DNA from: 66-474 sp035606235
GTDB lineage: Bacteria; Pseudomonadota; Gammaproteobacteria; Xanthomonadales; Rhodanobacteraceae
Direction of reading: 5' to 3'
Length of the DNA stretch: 64,000 nucleotides
Assembly: GCA_035606235.1 (NCBI GenBank)
Contig: DATNFU010000057.1
Coordinates: forward strand, 87,753-151,752
Shown here in pieces: positions 25,496 to 33,815 of this stretch. Every line of letters starts with the position of its first letter. The first letter of the stretch is position 1. A program made the translations under genes and the position numbers. The notes under the pieces were generated by a model. That model did no database searches. It was not told the DNA's origin and saw nothing but the letters and a program-made list of their open reading frames with translations.

Positions 25496-25559
25496 TGCGG
25501 CAGCGTGGATCGAGTCGAACGCTGCAAACTGGCTCAAAATTCTCAGTGAGGAACACGAA

Positions 25560-26897
25560 GTGAGCGATGCGTGGCTGATCCAGAACGCGGAACTGGTCAA
25601 TGAAGGTCGGCGTCGACGCGCGAGCGTGCGCATCCGCGGCGAGCACATCGAAGAAATCGGCGAAAGCCTGCGCGCGCATACGGGTGAGCAGGTACTGGAC
25701 GCGACCGGGCTGTGGCTGCTGCCCGGCGTGATCGATGACCACGTGCATTTCCGCGAACCGGGCTACACCGCCAAGGCCGACATCGCCTCCGAGTCGCACG
25801 CCGCAATCGTGGGCGGCGTCACCAGCTTCATCGACATGCCCAACACCAGCCCGCCGACGTTGACGCACGCGCTGCTGGAAGACAAGTACGCGCTCGCCGC
25901 GCGCAACTCGGTTGCCAACTACGCGTTTTATTTCGGCGCCAGCAACGACAACCTGGAGGCGATCCGCGCGCTCGATCCGCGCCGCGTTCCGGGTGTGAAA
26001 GTATTCCTGTGCGAGTCCACCGGCAATCTGTGCGTCAGCGACCCCGTCACGCTGAATGGCGTGTTTCGCGATTCGCCCGTCAACGTGCTGGTGCATTGCG
26101 AGGACGATCGCATCGTGCATGCCAACCTGGATCGCGCAAAAGGGCAATACGGCGATGCAATCCCGATGCAGCTGCATCCGGAGATCCGTTCGCGTGAAGC
26201 CTGCTACGAATCCACCAAGTGGGCCGTCGAAACCGCGCGCCGCCACGGCACCCGGCTGCACGTACTGCACGTCTCCACCGCGGATGAACTGGCGTTGTTC
26301 GAGCCCGGCCCCATCAAAAGCAAGCGCATCACCGCGGAAACCTGCGTGCACTTCCTGCGCTTCACCGACGCGGATTACGCCGAGTACGGCGGCAAGATCA
26401 AATGCAATCCGGCGATCAAGGCGGCTGGCGATCGCGACGCGTTGCTGCACGCACTGGCCGACACACGGATCGACGTGCTGGCCACCGATCACGCGCCGCA
26501 CCTGCTGGAAGAAAAGCGGCGGCCCTATACGCAATGCCCCTCGGGCATCCCGCTGATCCAGTACGCGCTGCAGAGCGCGCTGGAGCACGTGTTCGACGGC
26601 GCGCTGAAACTGGAGCGGCTGGTGGAAGCGACCTCGCACGCCCCGGCGACCCTGTTCGATATCAAGGGTCGCGGCTTCCTGCGCGAAGGTTATTTCGCCG
26701 ACCTGGTGCTGGTCGATCCCGACACGCCGCAGACCGTGCACAACGAAGACATCCTCTCCAAATGCGGCTGGTCGCCGTTCGAGGGCCACACCTTCCGCTC
26801 CAGCATCGCCGCGACTTTCGTGAACGGCCACCTCGCGGCACGACATGGACGGTTGCTCGATCCCAAGCCGGGCATGCGGCTGGAGTTCGATCGATGA
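25560..26897 (+). CDS. pyrC: Dihydroorotase (class I type)
   Basis: Cyclises carbamoyl-aspartate to dihydroorotate in pyrimidine synthesis. The 445-residue amidohydrolase has the zinc motif DDHVHFREPGYTAKADI, the candidate carbamylated Lys in VPGVKVFLCESTG, HCEDD, HVSTADEL and the terminal metal Asp in DVLATDHAPH. The GTG at 25560 gives MSDAWLIQNAELVNEG. It belongs to the PyrC/AllB-like dihydroorotase group rather than the short E. coli PyrC type; allantoinase is less likely. No other pyrimidine genes are adjacent. Confidence 0.88.
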   Translation: MSDAWLIQNAELVNEGRRRRASVRIRGEHIEEIGESLRAHTGEQVLDATGLWLLPGVIDDHVHFREPGYTAKADIASESHAAIVGGVTSFIDMPNTSPPTLTHALLEDKYALAARNSVANYAFYFGASNDNLEAIRALDPRRVPGVKVFLCESTGNLCVSDPVTLNGVFRDSPVNVLVHCEDDRIVHANLDRAKGQYGDAIPMQLHPEIRSREACYESTKWAVETARRHGTRLHVLHVSTADELALFEPGPIKSKRITAETCVHFLRFTDADYAEYGGKIKCNPAIKAAGDRDALLHALADTRIDVLATDHAPHLLEEKRRPYTQCPSGIPLIQYALQSALEHVFDGALKLERLVEATSHAPATLFDIKGRGFLREGYFADLVLVDPDTPQTVHNEDILSKCGWSPFEGHTFRSSIAATFVNGHLAARHGRLLDPKPGMRLEFDR

Positions 26898-26925
26898 TTT
26901 GGAAAAGCTGAAATCAATCGCGCGC

Positions 26926-27006
26926 TTTGAAAGCGTCACGAGCGAAGGCAGGTTGCGCGTCGCCGGAGCGCAGGATTCCGAGCACCGCCGGCGCGCTGCA
27001 CGTTGA
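26926..27006. repeat. Dispersed 'TTTGAAAGC...CGAGCGAAGGCA' element, copy 1
   Basis: CTTTGAAAGCGTCACGAGCG, AAGGCAGGTT, CGCCGGAGCGCAGGATTCCG and AGCACCGCC match in order a second copy at 50451-50551. It lies in the convergent gap between the dihydroorotase gene and folE2. Confidence 0.65.
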
Positions 27007-27030
27007 CTGAATCGGGCCGAGCGCGAGCTT

Positions 27031-27948
27031 TCAAACCGTTCGGCCCGCCACCGCCACCGCATCGTGTGGATGCAGGCTTTCATGATGGGAAGCCACGATG
27101 TGATAATCACCGATGCGCGGATCGCTTTCCAGCGCGGCGCGGATGCGGCGCGCTGCGTCTTCGCAGAACATCGGGTTCTCGGCATTCAACTTGGCGAATG
27201 CCTGTTCGTCTTCGCGCTTGACCGCGGTCTGCACCGGCGTGGCCAACGCCGCCTCGATCGCGTCGATCAATTCCGCAACCGGCAACTCGAATCCGTTCGC
27301 GAGTTGCACCCGCACCCGCGCGGTGCTGCGCTGCGCGTGCGGCGCCGCGGCCATGCCGCGCTCCGAACCGAGCCACTCGCGCACCGCATGATGGGTCGGC
27401 ATCACCCCCGCGAAATCTCCGTCGAACCGCTGCTGGTTGGCTTGCCGCGACAATGCCAGCGAGGCCGGACAGGTCGAGGAATACTGCACCTCGCAACCGA
27501 GTTGCACGTCGCAGTGACCGTCCAGCAAACTGGCCTCGATATGCACCGGGTACGCTTTCCAACCGGCATTGGTGCTGACCAGCGCGACACGTTTCAACAG
27601 ATGTTGATATTCCACGCGCAAGCGCACGCGCGTGGACAACCCGGCATGCGATGCCAGCAGCGCGTGCAGCAGCGCGCGCAACGAGGCCGGCGTCAGCGGC
27701 CGCTCGGCCAGCGACTGCTCCAGCAACAGATAAAGGCGCGACATGTGGATGCCGCGCGCGTGCTCGTCGGCGAGATCCACCTGCACCGAGACTCTGGCCG
27801 GCGCGGTGAACGTGTCGCCGTGCGCGTTTTCGTAGCGCAGCGGCAGGTCAATGCCATCCATGCCGACCCAGTCCAGCGCACCGGCATGATCCGGATGCGC
27901 CGCGGCGGCGATGTCGGGAAGCTCGTTCTGGATATTGCGGGTGGCCAT
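27031..27948 (-). CDS. folE2: GTP cyclohydrolase FolE2 (type IB)
   Basis: Converts GTP to 7,8-dihydroneopterin triphosphate for folate and queuosine synthesis; type IB enzymes can work with metals other than zinc. The 305-residue protein has MATRNIQNELPDIAAAA, GMDGIDLPLRYE, the metal/active-site Cys in SSTCPASLALSRQ and a C-terminal SHHESLHPHDAVA. The ATG at 27946-27948 is used. It is the last gene of a leftward operon, 26 bases after the squalene-synthase-like gene. FolE2 is zinc-repressed in some species; no Zur box was found. Confidence 0.95.
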   Translation of the reverse strand: MATRNIQNELPDIAAAAHPDHAGALDWVGMDGIDLPLRYENAHGDTFTAPARVSVQVDLADEHARGIHMSRLYLLLEQSLAERPLTPASLRALLHALLASHAGLSTRVRLRVEYQHLLKRVALVSTNAGWKAYPVHIEASLLDGHCDVQLGCEVQYSSTCPASLALSRQANQQRFDGDFAGVMPTHHAVREWLGSERGMAAAPHAQRSTARVRVQLANGFELPVAELIDAIEAALATPVQTAVKREDEQAFAKLNAENPMFCEDAARRIRAALESDPRIGDYHIVASHHESLHPHDAVAVAGRTV

Positions 27949-27974
27949 CGAAATTCCTGATCTGCCCTCTGATA

Positions 27975-28814
27975 TCAGGGCTGCCTCGCGCGTTGCCAAG
28001 TACGCGCCGCGCGCCACGCATCCAGCAGGCCGCGCAAACCACCCTGCCATCTTTGCAATGCGGCAGACGGATCGGACGCGGCTTGCGCACGACGCAACGC
28101 GCGCCGATCCAGCCGCGCCTGCAACCCGCGGAACAGGCTCAGCGGGCCGGCCATTTTATCGGTTTCCGCCAGCGACTGCCCGAGCATGCGCGTCTGGTCG
28201 CGCAGCGCTGCACGGCGCGCTTCGCTGTCGTTCGCAAGCTCCGCAAGCCGCAACCCATGCCGCGCCAGCAGCGCCATCGGCAGCGGCGCGCGGCCATGCT
28301 CGATTTCGTGGGGCAGATCGCGCAACAGCGTAACGCCGTGCTGCGCAACGGCCACTGCCTCGGCACGGTCGGAATTCGCATCCAAACCGAACCACAGCGC
28401 CGTTTCGATCCGCGCCAGCGTGCCATGCAGCGGCCGCGCGGCCGCGAGTTGCGCGGCAAAATCCGCGGGCGGCGCCGAGTCCAGCGCAAGGATCGCAGAC
28501 TCCACCGCCGTGTCCCAAAGGCGCGGCGGGATCGCGCGAGCACGCCCGTCGGCGAACAGCGCCTGCGTCAACGGATGCCGCGCCCCGCCGGTCTGCGCAA
28601 GCTGCAATTCCTCGCGCCACCATTGCAGTTTGACCGCGGCAACGTGCGGCTCGCCGATCGCGTACACCGCATCCAGCCATGCCTGTTCGAGCGCAGCGAA
28701 CGCGCCATAGATATCGCGACGCGCATCCGCGCGCAGGAACACCCACGCGGGTTCAAGTTGCGGATGCGAGCTGCGCGACGCGTGCAGCCAGGTCTCGAGC
28801 GCGCCGTCGCTCAT
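27975..28814 (-). CDS. Squalene/phytoene synthase-like protein, catalytic Asp motifs degraded
   Basis: A 279-residue all-helical protein of the trans-isoprenyl diphosphate synthase (squalene/phytoene) fold. It has the family stretches YAIGEPHVAAVKLQWWREEL and LLRDLPHEIEHGRAPLPMALL. The two DXXXD magnesium-binding motifs needed for prenyl transfer are not intact in either place, so it may be a non-catalytic homologue like the mitochondrial complex I assembly factor NDUFAF6 (family analogy only). The ATG at 28812-28814 comes four bases after the gph stop. It is cotranscribed with ubiG, gph and folE2. Confidence 0.75.
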   Translation of the reverse strand: MSDGALETWLHASRSSHPQLEPAWVFLRADARRDIYGAFAALEQAWLDAVYAIGEPHVAAVKLQWWREELQLAQTGGARHPLTQALFADGRARAIPPRLWDTAVESAILALDSAPPADFAAQLAAARPLHGTLARIETALWFGLDANSDRAEAVAVAQHGVTLLRDLPHEIEHGRAPLPMALLARHGLRLAELANDSEARRAALRDQTRMLGQSLAETDKMAGPLSLFRGLQARLDRRALRRAQAASDPSAALQRWQGGLRGLLDAWRAARTWQRARQP

Positions 28815-28818
28815 GCGT

Positions 28819-29484
28819 TCAGTCGAGCCAATCCGCGATCTGTTCCGCGTTCTCCGCGTAGGCTTCCGCGCCCCAGCCGCGCGCGTCTTCCGGATCGAGA
28901 TAACCCCAGCCGGCGACAATCGTGTGCAACCCGGCGGCCTGCCCGGCCTGCACATCGCGCGGGTCGTCGCCGACGAAGGCGCAGCGCGCCGGCTCCACGC
29001 CGGCCTGCCTGCAGGCGTGCAGCACCGGGTCCGGGTGCGGCTTGCGTACCGGCAGCGTGTCGCCAGCCACCAGCGCCGAGGAACGCGCGGCATAACCCAG
29101 CTGCTCCATCAAGGGTGCGGCGAGAAAGCCGGCCTTGTTGGTGATCACGCCCCAGCGGATACCGCGCGCCTCCAGTTTGCGCAGCAAGGTTTCTATGCCG
29201 GCGAACGGATGCGTCCGCACCGTTCCGGTATCGGCATACAGTTCGAGGAAGCGCGGCAGCACGGCATCCACCACGTTTTCGCCCTGGTCACCGAACGCGG
29301 TGGACACGATCGCGCGCGCGCCGCGCGAGGTGACCGCGCGCACCGCTTCATATTGGGGGGCCGCGATCTCGCGCTCGCCGCACAAGGCAACCAGTGCATC
29401 GTGCAGATCCGGCGCACTGTCCACCAGCGTGCCGTCGAGGTCGAAGAACATGCCGGCCAGCGGATTCGGCAAGATTGGCTTCAT
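28819..29484 (-). CDS. gph: Phosphoglycolate phosphatase-type HAD hydrolase
   Basis: A 221-residue HAD phosphatase. The nucleophile motif is FFDLDGTLVDSAPDL, motif II is GVITNK, motif III is VRKPHPDP and motif IV is FVGDDPRDVQAG. The likely substrate is 2-phosphoglycolate from oxidative DNA damage repair. In several proteobacteria the same ubiG-gph pair (mupP) acts on N-acetylmuramate 6-phosphate in peptidoglycan recycling, which is a real alternative. The start overlaps the ubiG stop (ATGA). Confidence 0.9.
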   Translation of the reverse strand: MKPILPNPLAGMFFDLDGTLVDSAPDLHDALVALCGEREIAAPQYEAVRAVTSRGARAIVSTAFGDQGENVVDAVLPRFLELYADTGTVRTHPFAGIETLLRKLEARGIRWGVITNKAGFLAAPLMEQLGYAARSSALVAGDTLPVRKPHPDPVLHACRQAGVEPARCAFVGDDPRDVQAGQAAGLHTIVAGWGYLDPEDARGWGAEAYAENAEQIADWLD

Positions 29485-30191
29485 GCAGGTTTACGTGCGC
29501 AGATCAGGTAGTTCACGTCCACCCGCGACGTTATGGAAGTTTTTCGCATCAATGGGTTATAAGTCAATCCGGCAAGCTCTTCGAGCTCAAGGCCGGCTCC
29601 GCGCAGCAGCGCCGCCAGTTCCGAAGGCTTCAGGAATTGAGCGTAATGGTGCGTCCCGCGCGGCAGCAGCCTGGCCACGTATTCGGCGCCGACGATCGCC
29701 ACCGCAAATGCCGCCGGCGTGCGATTGAGCGTCGAGAAAAACACATGGCCGCCCGGTTTGACCAACACGGCGAGATCGGCGACCAGTGCGGCCGGATCCG
29801 GCACGTGCTCGATCAGTTCCATGCAGCACACCGCATCGAACGCACCGGGCTCCGCTGCGGCGAGTTCGCGCGAGGAACACAAGCGATAATCGATCTCGAG
29901 CTGCGATTCGCAGCGATGCAGTTTCGCGACATCGATCAGCGAAGGGGCGAGATCAATCGCGGTGACGCGTGCACCGGCGCGCGCCAGCGATTCGGAAAGA
30001 ATGCCGCCGCCGCAACCGATATCGGCCACGCGTGCGCCGCGCAGGTTCACGCGTTCGGCAATCCACGCCAACCGCGCGGGATTGAGATCGTGCAGCGGGC
30101 GCGATTCGCCATCCGGATCCCACCAACGACTTGCAAGCTTGTCGAAACGGGCGAGTTCTTCCGCGCTCACGTTGGCGCTTGTGCTGTTCAC
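29481..30191 (-). CDS. ubiG: Ubiquinone biosynthesis O-methyltransferase UbiG
   Basis: SAM-dependent methyltransferase for both O-methylations in ubiquinone synthesis. The 236-residue protein has FDKLASRWWDPDGESRPLHDLNPARLAWI, the SAM motif VADIGCGGGILSESLA, and MELIEHVPDP. The GTG at 30189-30191 overlaps the stop of the YciI-like gene (GTGA), and the protein begins VNSTSANVSAEELARFD, matching the family's length. It sits in a tightly overlapping operon. Confidence 0.95.
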   Translation of the reverse strand: MNSTSANVSAEELARFDKLASRWWDPDGESRPLHDLNPARLAWIAERVNLRGARVADIGCGGGILSESLARAGARVTAIDLAPSLIDVAKLHRCESQLEIDYRLCSSRELAAAEPGAFDAVCCMELIEHVPDPAALVADLAVLVKPGGHVFFSTLNRTPAAFAVAIVGAEYVARLLPRGTHHYAQFLKPSELAALLRGAGLELEELAGLTYNPLMRKTSITSRVDVNYLICARKPA

Positions 30192-30457
30192 GCCGGCATG
30201 CACTCCTGCGCATTCCATTCGTATACGGTCACCCTGGATGATTTGGATGTATGCACCGGATCGCTCTGCGCGATCGCGCGCGCTTCGTCCAGGTTCCGCG
30301 CGCGGATCAGGTAGGCGCCGCCGGATTTGTCCGAGAACGGGCCGAACAGTTCCAGCAGCCCGCGTCCGCGCAGTTGCTCCAGATGCGCGTAATGCGGCTC
30401 GATCACCGCCGGATCGAACTGCGGCGTACGCAAGGTCATGATCAGATAGCGTTGCAT
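30188..30457 (-). CDS. YciI-family small protein
   Basis: An 89-residue protein of the dimeric alpha-beta (ferredoxin-like) YciI fold: MQRYLIMTLRTPQFDPAVIEPHYAHLEQL, then GPFSDKSGGAYLIRARNLDEARAIAQSDP. The family's His and Asp positions are present, but its biochemical role is unknown. The ATG at 30455-30457 follows AAGGAACC and overlaps the end of the upstream deaminase gene by 16 bases. Confidence 0.85.
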   Translation of the reverse strand: MQRYLIMTLRTPQFDPAVIEPHYAHLEQLRGRGLLELFGPFSDKSGGAYLIRARNLDEARAIAQSDPVHTSKSSRVTVYEWNAQECMPA

Positions 30458-31827
30458 GGTTCCTTCGTGTTCCACGAACCCAGTGAAGCGATCCGCTCGC
30501 GCCAGTGCGCCGCCTTGGCAAGCAAAGCGCCGGTGTCCACATTCGTCAGCAGGCCGTCACGCAGCCTGCGCTCGCCGGCGATCCAGACATCGCTCACCTG
30601 CCGACGCGACGCCGCATAAACCAGTTGCGAAATCGCATGATAAAGCGGTTGCGTCTCCGGCTCATCAAGCCTGATGGCGGCGAGATCGGCCTGCTTGCCG
30701 GGTTCGATCGAACCGATTTGGTCGACGAGCCCCAAGGCCCGCGCCCCGTTCAAGGTTGCGGCGCGCAAGGTGCAAGCGGCATCAAATGCGCTTGCGTCAT
30801 TGGCGACGCCTTTCGCCAGCAACGCCGCGGTGCGCATCTCCCCAAACATGTCCAGATCGTTGTTGGACGCGCAGCCATCGGTGCCGAGCGCGACGTTCAC
30901 GCCGGCACGACGGAGCTTTTCCGCGGGACAAAAACCGGAAGCCAGTTTCAGATTCGATTCCGCGCAGTGCACCACCGACACGCCCGCTTCGGCGCACGCC
31001 GCGATTTCGGCATCGGTGAGTTGCGTCATGTGCACCGCGATCAGCCGGTCATTGACGACGCCCAGCCCCTGCATCCGCGCAAACGGGCGCGCACCGATGT
31101 CGCGGCGCGCATCTTCGATTTCCTGCGCGGTTTCGTGCAGGTGCAGATGCACCGGCACGTCCAGTTGATCGGCCAATGTCCGGATGCGCTCGAAACTGGC
31201 ATCCGACACGGTGTAAGGCGCATGCGGCGCAAAAGCGCAGCTCAGCAATGCGTGTGGTTTGCATTCGTCGTACACCGCGAGTGCGCGATCGAAATATTCG
31301 TCCGCATTGGCCGCCCAGGCGCTCGGGAATTCCACGATCGGCAACCCGACCACCGCGCGAAAACCGACACGCGCGCACACCCGTGCGAACGCATCGGGGA
31401 AAAAATAATTCTCGTTGCATGTCGTGGTGCCGCCGCGCAGCATCTCGGCGATCGCAAGCTCGGTACCATCCGCCACGAACTGCGCGCTCATCACCTTGGC
31501 TTCCGCCGGCCAGATGTGCTCGCGCAACCAGGTCATCAATGGCAGGTCATCGGCCAATCCGCGCAGCAGCGTCATCGGGCTGTGCGTGTGCGCGTTGATC
31601 AGGCCGGGAAACAGCGCGTGCCCGGGAAGCTCGATGCGCTCGCGCGGCGCGAATTGCCGCGCGGCCGCAGCCGCCGGCAACACCGCCACGATGACGTCAT
31701 GCGTCACCGCGACCGCGTGATCCTCCAGTACCACACCGTGCGGCTCGACCGGGATTACCCAGCGCGCGCAGATCAGAAGGTCGATCGGTTGTGGGGTGGA
31801 CTCGACCGCGTTCCCGGTCATGACCAT
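30442..31827 (-). CDS. mtaD: 5-methylthioadenosine/S-adenosylhomocysteine deaminase-type amidohydrolase
   Basis: A 461-residue TRZ/ATZ-family hydrolase. The metal motif is LINAHTHSPMTLLRGLADD, further ligands lie in HLHLHETAQE and VHMTQL, and the terminal Asp is in LGTDGCASNNDLDM. The family deaminates methylthioadenosine or S-adenosylhomocysteine. Being next to the methyltransferase gene ubiG fits removal of SAH, the product of methylation. Two ATGs (31827 and 31821) are two codons apart and the choice is uncertain. It is the first gene of the leftward six-gene operon. Confidence 0.9.
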   Translation of the reverse strand: MVMTGNAVESTPQPIDLLICARWVIPVEPHGVVLEDHAVAVTHDVIVAVLPAAAAARQFAPRERIELPGHALFPGLINAHTHSPMTLLRGLADDLPLMTWLREHIWPAEAKVMSAQFVADGTELAIAEMLRGGTTTCNENYFFPDAFARVCARVGFRAVVGLPIVEFPSAWAANADEYFDRALAVYDECKPHALLSCAFAPHAPYTVSDASFERIRTLADQLDVPVHLHLHETAQEIEDARRDIGARPFARMQGLGVVNDRLIAVHMTQLTDAEIAACAEAGVSVVHCAESNLKLASGFCPAEKLRRAGVNVALGTDGCASNNDLDMFGEMRTAALLAKGVANDASAFDAACTLRAATLNGARALGLVDQIGSIEPGKQADLAAIRLDEPETQPLYHAISQLVYAASRRQVSDVWIAGERRLRDGLLTNVDTGALLAKAAHWRERIASLGSWNTKEPCNAI

Positions 31828-31837
31828 GCGCTCTTGC

Positions 31838-31960
31838 TCGTCATTCCGGCAGCGGCCGGAATCCAGCGCCTTCCGTCCATGCCGCTCGCTGCCGACCATT
31901 GCCTGTCCGGGATGACGCATCGGCCAAGTCGCTCGCGTCGCGCGCTCGCGGGCCGATGCG
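31838..31960. repeat. Palindromic repeats between efp and the MtaD gene
   Basis: CGTCATTCCGGCAGCGGCCGG, continuing AATCCAG, is the reverse orientation of the 'TGGATTCCGG...CCGGAATGACG' repeat family. It is followed by a second palindrome with arms GATGCGTCATCC-like / GATGACGCATCGGCC and GGCCGATGCGTCA. There is no gene in this gap. Confidence 0.6.
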
Positions 31961-32527
31961 TCATTTCACGCGCCCGACATATTCCCCGATGCGCGTGTCC
32001 ACCTTGATGATCTCGTCCTGATTGACGAACAGCGGCACGCGTACCACCGCGCCAGTCTCGAGCTTGGCGGGCTTGCCGCCGCCTCCGGAGGTATCGCCGC
32101 GCACGCCGGGATCGGTCTCGACGATCTTCAACTCGACAAAATTCGGCGGCGCCACCGACAGCGGGATTCCGTTCCACAGCGTGACAATGCACTGCTCCTC
32201 GCCCTTCAGCCATTGCGCCGCGTCGCCCACCGCGGTTTTGTCGGCGGTGTGCTGCTCGTAGGTATCCGGCTGCATGAAGTGCCAGAACTCGCCGTCGTTG
32301 TACAGATACTGCATGTCGGTATCGACCACGTCGGCGCCTTCCACCGAATCGGTCGCCTTCATGGTCTTCTCGGTGACGCGACCGTTTTTCAAATTGCGGA
32401 TCTTGATGCGGGTGAACGCCTGGCCCTTGCCGGGCTTGATGAAATCGGCATCCACAATGGTATATGGATCACCGTCGACAATGATCTTCAGCCCGTTCCT
32501 GACGTCATTGAGACCATAGTTGGCCAT
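31961..32527 (-). CDS. efp: Elongation factor P
   Basis: Relieves ribosome stalling at polyproline stretches. The 188-residue protein has the three-domain form, with the loop FIKPGKGQAFTRIKI whose central Lys is the site of beta-lysylation by EpmA/EpmB, and the C-terminal signature INQDEIIKVDTR-like segment. The ATG at 32525-32527 gives MANYGLNDVRNGLKI. It is divergent from epmB, its modification enzyme. Confidence 0.97.
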   Translation of the reverse strand: MANYGLNDVRNGLKIIVDGDPYTIVDADFIKPGKGQAFTRIKIRNLKNGRVTEKTMKATDSVEGADVVDTDMQYLYNDGEFWHFMQPDTYEQHTADKTAVGDAAQWLKGEEQCIVTLWNGIPLSVAPPNFVELKIVETDPGVRGDTSGGGGKPAKLETGAVVRVPLFVNQDEIIKVDTRIGEYVGRVK

Positions 32528-32548
32528 GAAGTGATTGCTCCAAATGAA

Positions 32549-32605
32549 AAGTGCGGCCACGGAGAGCCGCTTTTTGATCTTCCGCGATCAAGGACGATCG
32601 CAGCT
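32549..32605. repeat. Dispersed hairpin element in the efp/epmB intergenic region
   Basis: GCGGCCACGGAGAGCCGCTT, then TTTGATCTTCCGCGATCAAG. It matches the general form of the elements at 13096 and 51986 (hairpin, T-run, GATCTTCGCG). It lies between the divergent efp and epmB starts. Confidence 0.5.
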
Positions 32606-32650
32606 AAAATGGTGGATTCCCGGCGTCCCGAAGCCCGGTCAAGACCGTCC

Positions 32651-33664
32651 ATGATACCTGCAACCACCCCGACGGCGCAGCCTGGCGACACCCTCCCCGA
32701 CTGGCGCCAGAACCTCCGCGGCGCGATCACCGATGCGCGCGAACTGCTCGCCGCGCTGGACCTCGGCGCGCTTGCCGAACGCCTGCCGGAAGAGGATGCA
32801 GGGTTCGCTCTGCGCGTGCCGCGTGGGTTTGTCGCGCGCATGCGTCGCGGCGATCCGCGCGATCCGCTGCTGCTGCAGGTATTGCCGCAATTGGCCGAAT
32901 GCGGCGATGCACCCGGCTTCACGGCGGATGCGGTCGGCGACCTGGCCGCGCGCCAGGCATCCGGAGTGCTGCATAAGTACGAAGGTCGTGCGCTGCTGAT
33001 TGCCGCGGGAAGTTGCGCGATCAACTGCCGTTACTGCTTTCGCCGCCACTTTCCGTACGCGCAGGAACTTGCCGCCGCCAATGGCTGGCGTGAAGCGCTC
33101 GCGCATGTCCGCGACGATCTCAGCCTGCACGAGGTGATCCTCTCGGGTGGCGATCCGCTGGTGCTCTCCAACGCCAAACTGATCGAGCTTGGCCACGGGC
33201 TCACCACCATTCCGCACGTGCGCACGCTGCGCATCCACAGCCGAATGCCGGTGGTGCTGCCCGAACGCGTGGACGTCGCGCTCTGCGACTGGCTCGCCGC
33301 GTTGCCATTGCGGCGCGTGGTCGTGCTGCATGCCAATCATCCGAATGAATTGGACGATCCGGTGCGCGCGGCCTGCGTGCGTCTGCGCGAAACCGGCGCC
33401 GTCGTACTCAACCAATCCGTGCTGCTGCGTGGAATCAATGACGATGCACACACCTTGGCCGAGTTGTCGGAGCGCCTGTTCGATTGCGGCGTGTTGCCCT
33501 ACTACCTGCACCAGCTGGATCGGGTGCGCGGCAGCGCGCATTTCGAGGTGGACGACGAGCGCGCGCGGGCATTGATCGAAGCCGTGCGCGCGCGGCTGCC
33601 GGGGTACCTGGTGCCGCGTCTGGTGCGCGAGCTGCCGGGCCGGCCCGGCAAGACGCCACTGTGA
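32651..33664 (+). CDS. epmB: EF-P-lysine 2,3-aminomutase (radical SAM)
   Basis: Converts (S)-alpha-lysine to (R)-beta-lysine for EF-P modification. The 337-residue protein has the radical-SAM cluster motif CAINCRYCFRRHFPY, EVILSGGDPL, and a PLP/lysine-aminomutase-like HQLDRVRGSAHF segment. It lacks the long C-terminus of clostridial KamA, as EpmB does. The ATG at 32651 is chosen; an in-frame ATG at 32609 would add 14 residues. EpmA is not in this window. Confidence 0.93.
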   Translation: MIPATTPTAQPGDTLPDWRQNLRGAITDARELLAALDLGALAERLPEEDAGFALRVPRGFVARMRRGDPRDPLLLQVLPQLAECGDAPGFTADAVGDLAARQASGVLHKYEGRALLIAAGSCAINCRYCFRRHFPYAQELAAANGWREALAHVRDDLSLHEVILSGGDPLVLSNAKLIELGHGLTTIPHVRTLRIHSRMPVVLPERVDVALCDWLAALPLRRVVVLHANHPNELDDPVRAACVRLRETGAVVLNQSVLLRGINDDAHTLAELSERLFDCGVLPYYLHQLDRVRGSAHFEVDDERARALIEAVRARLPGYLVPRLVRELPGRPGKTPL

Positions 33665-33815
33665 GCCGGCGCACGCCATCCAGAACCCGCACAATCGTTT
33701 GCTGGCGCAAAGCGATTCAATAGGGTACAAAGGCTTGGGCGACTTCGCTCGCGAAGATTCCCGCCGCGTTCCGCCTGACGTTTCCCGCGCGCATGACAGT
33801 CGGCAGCTCGAACCC

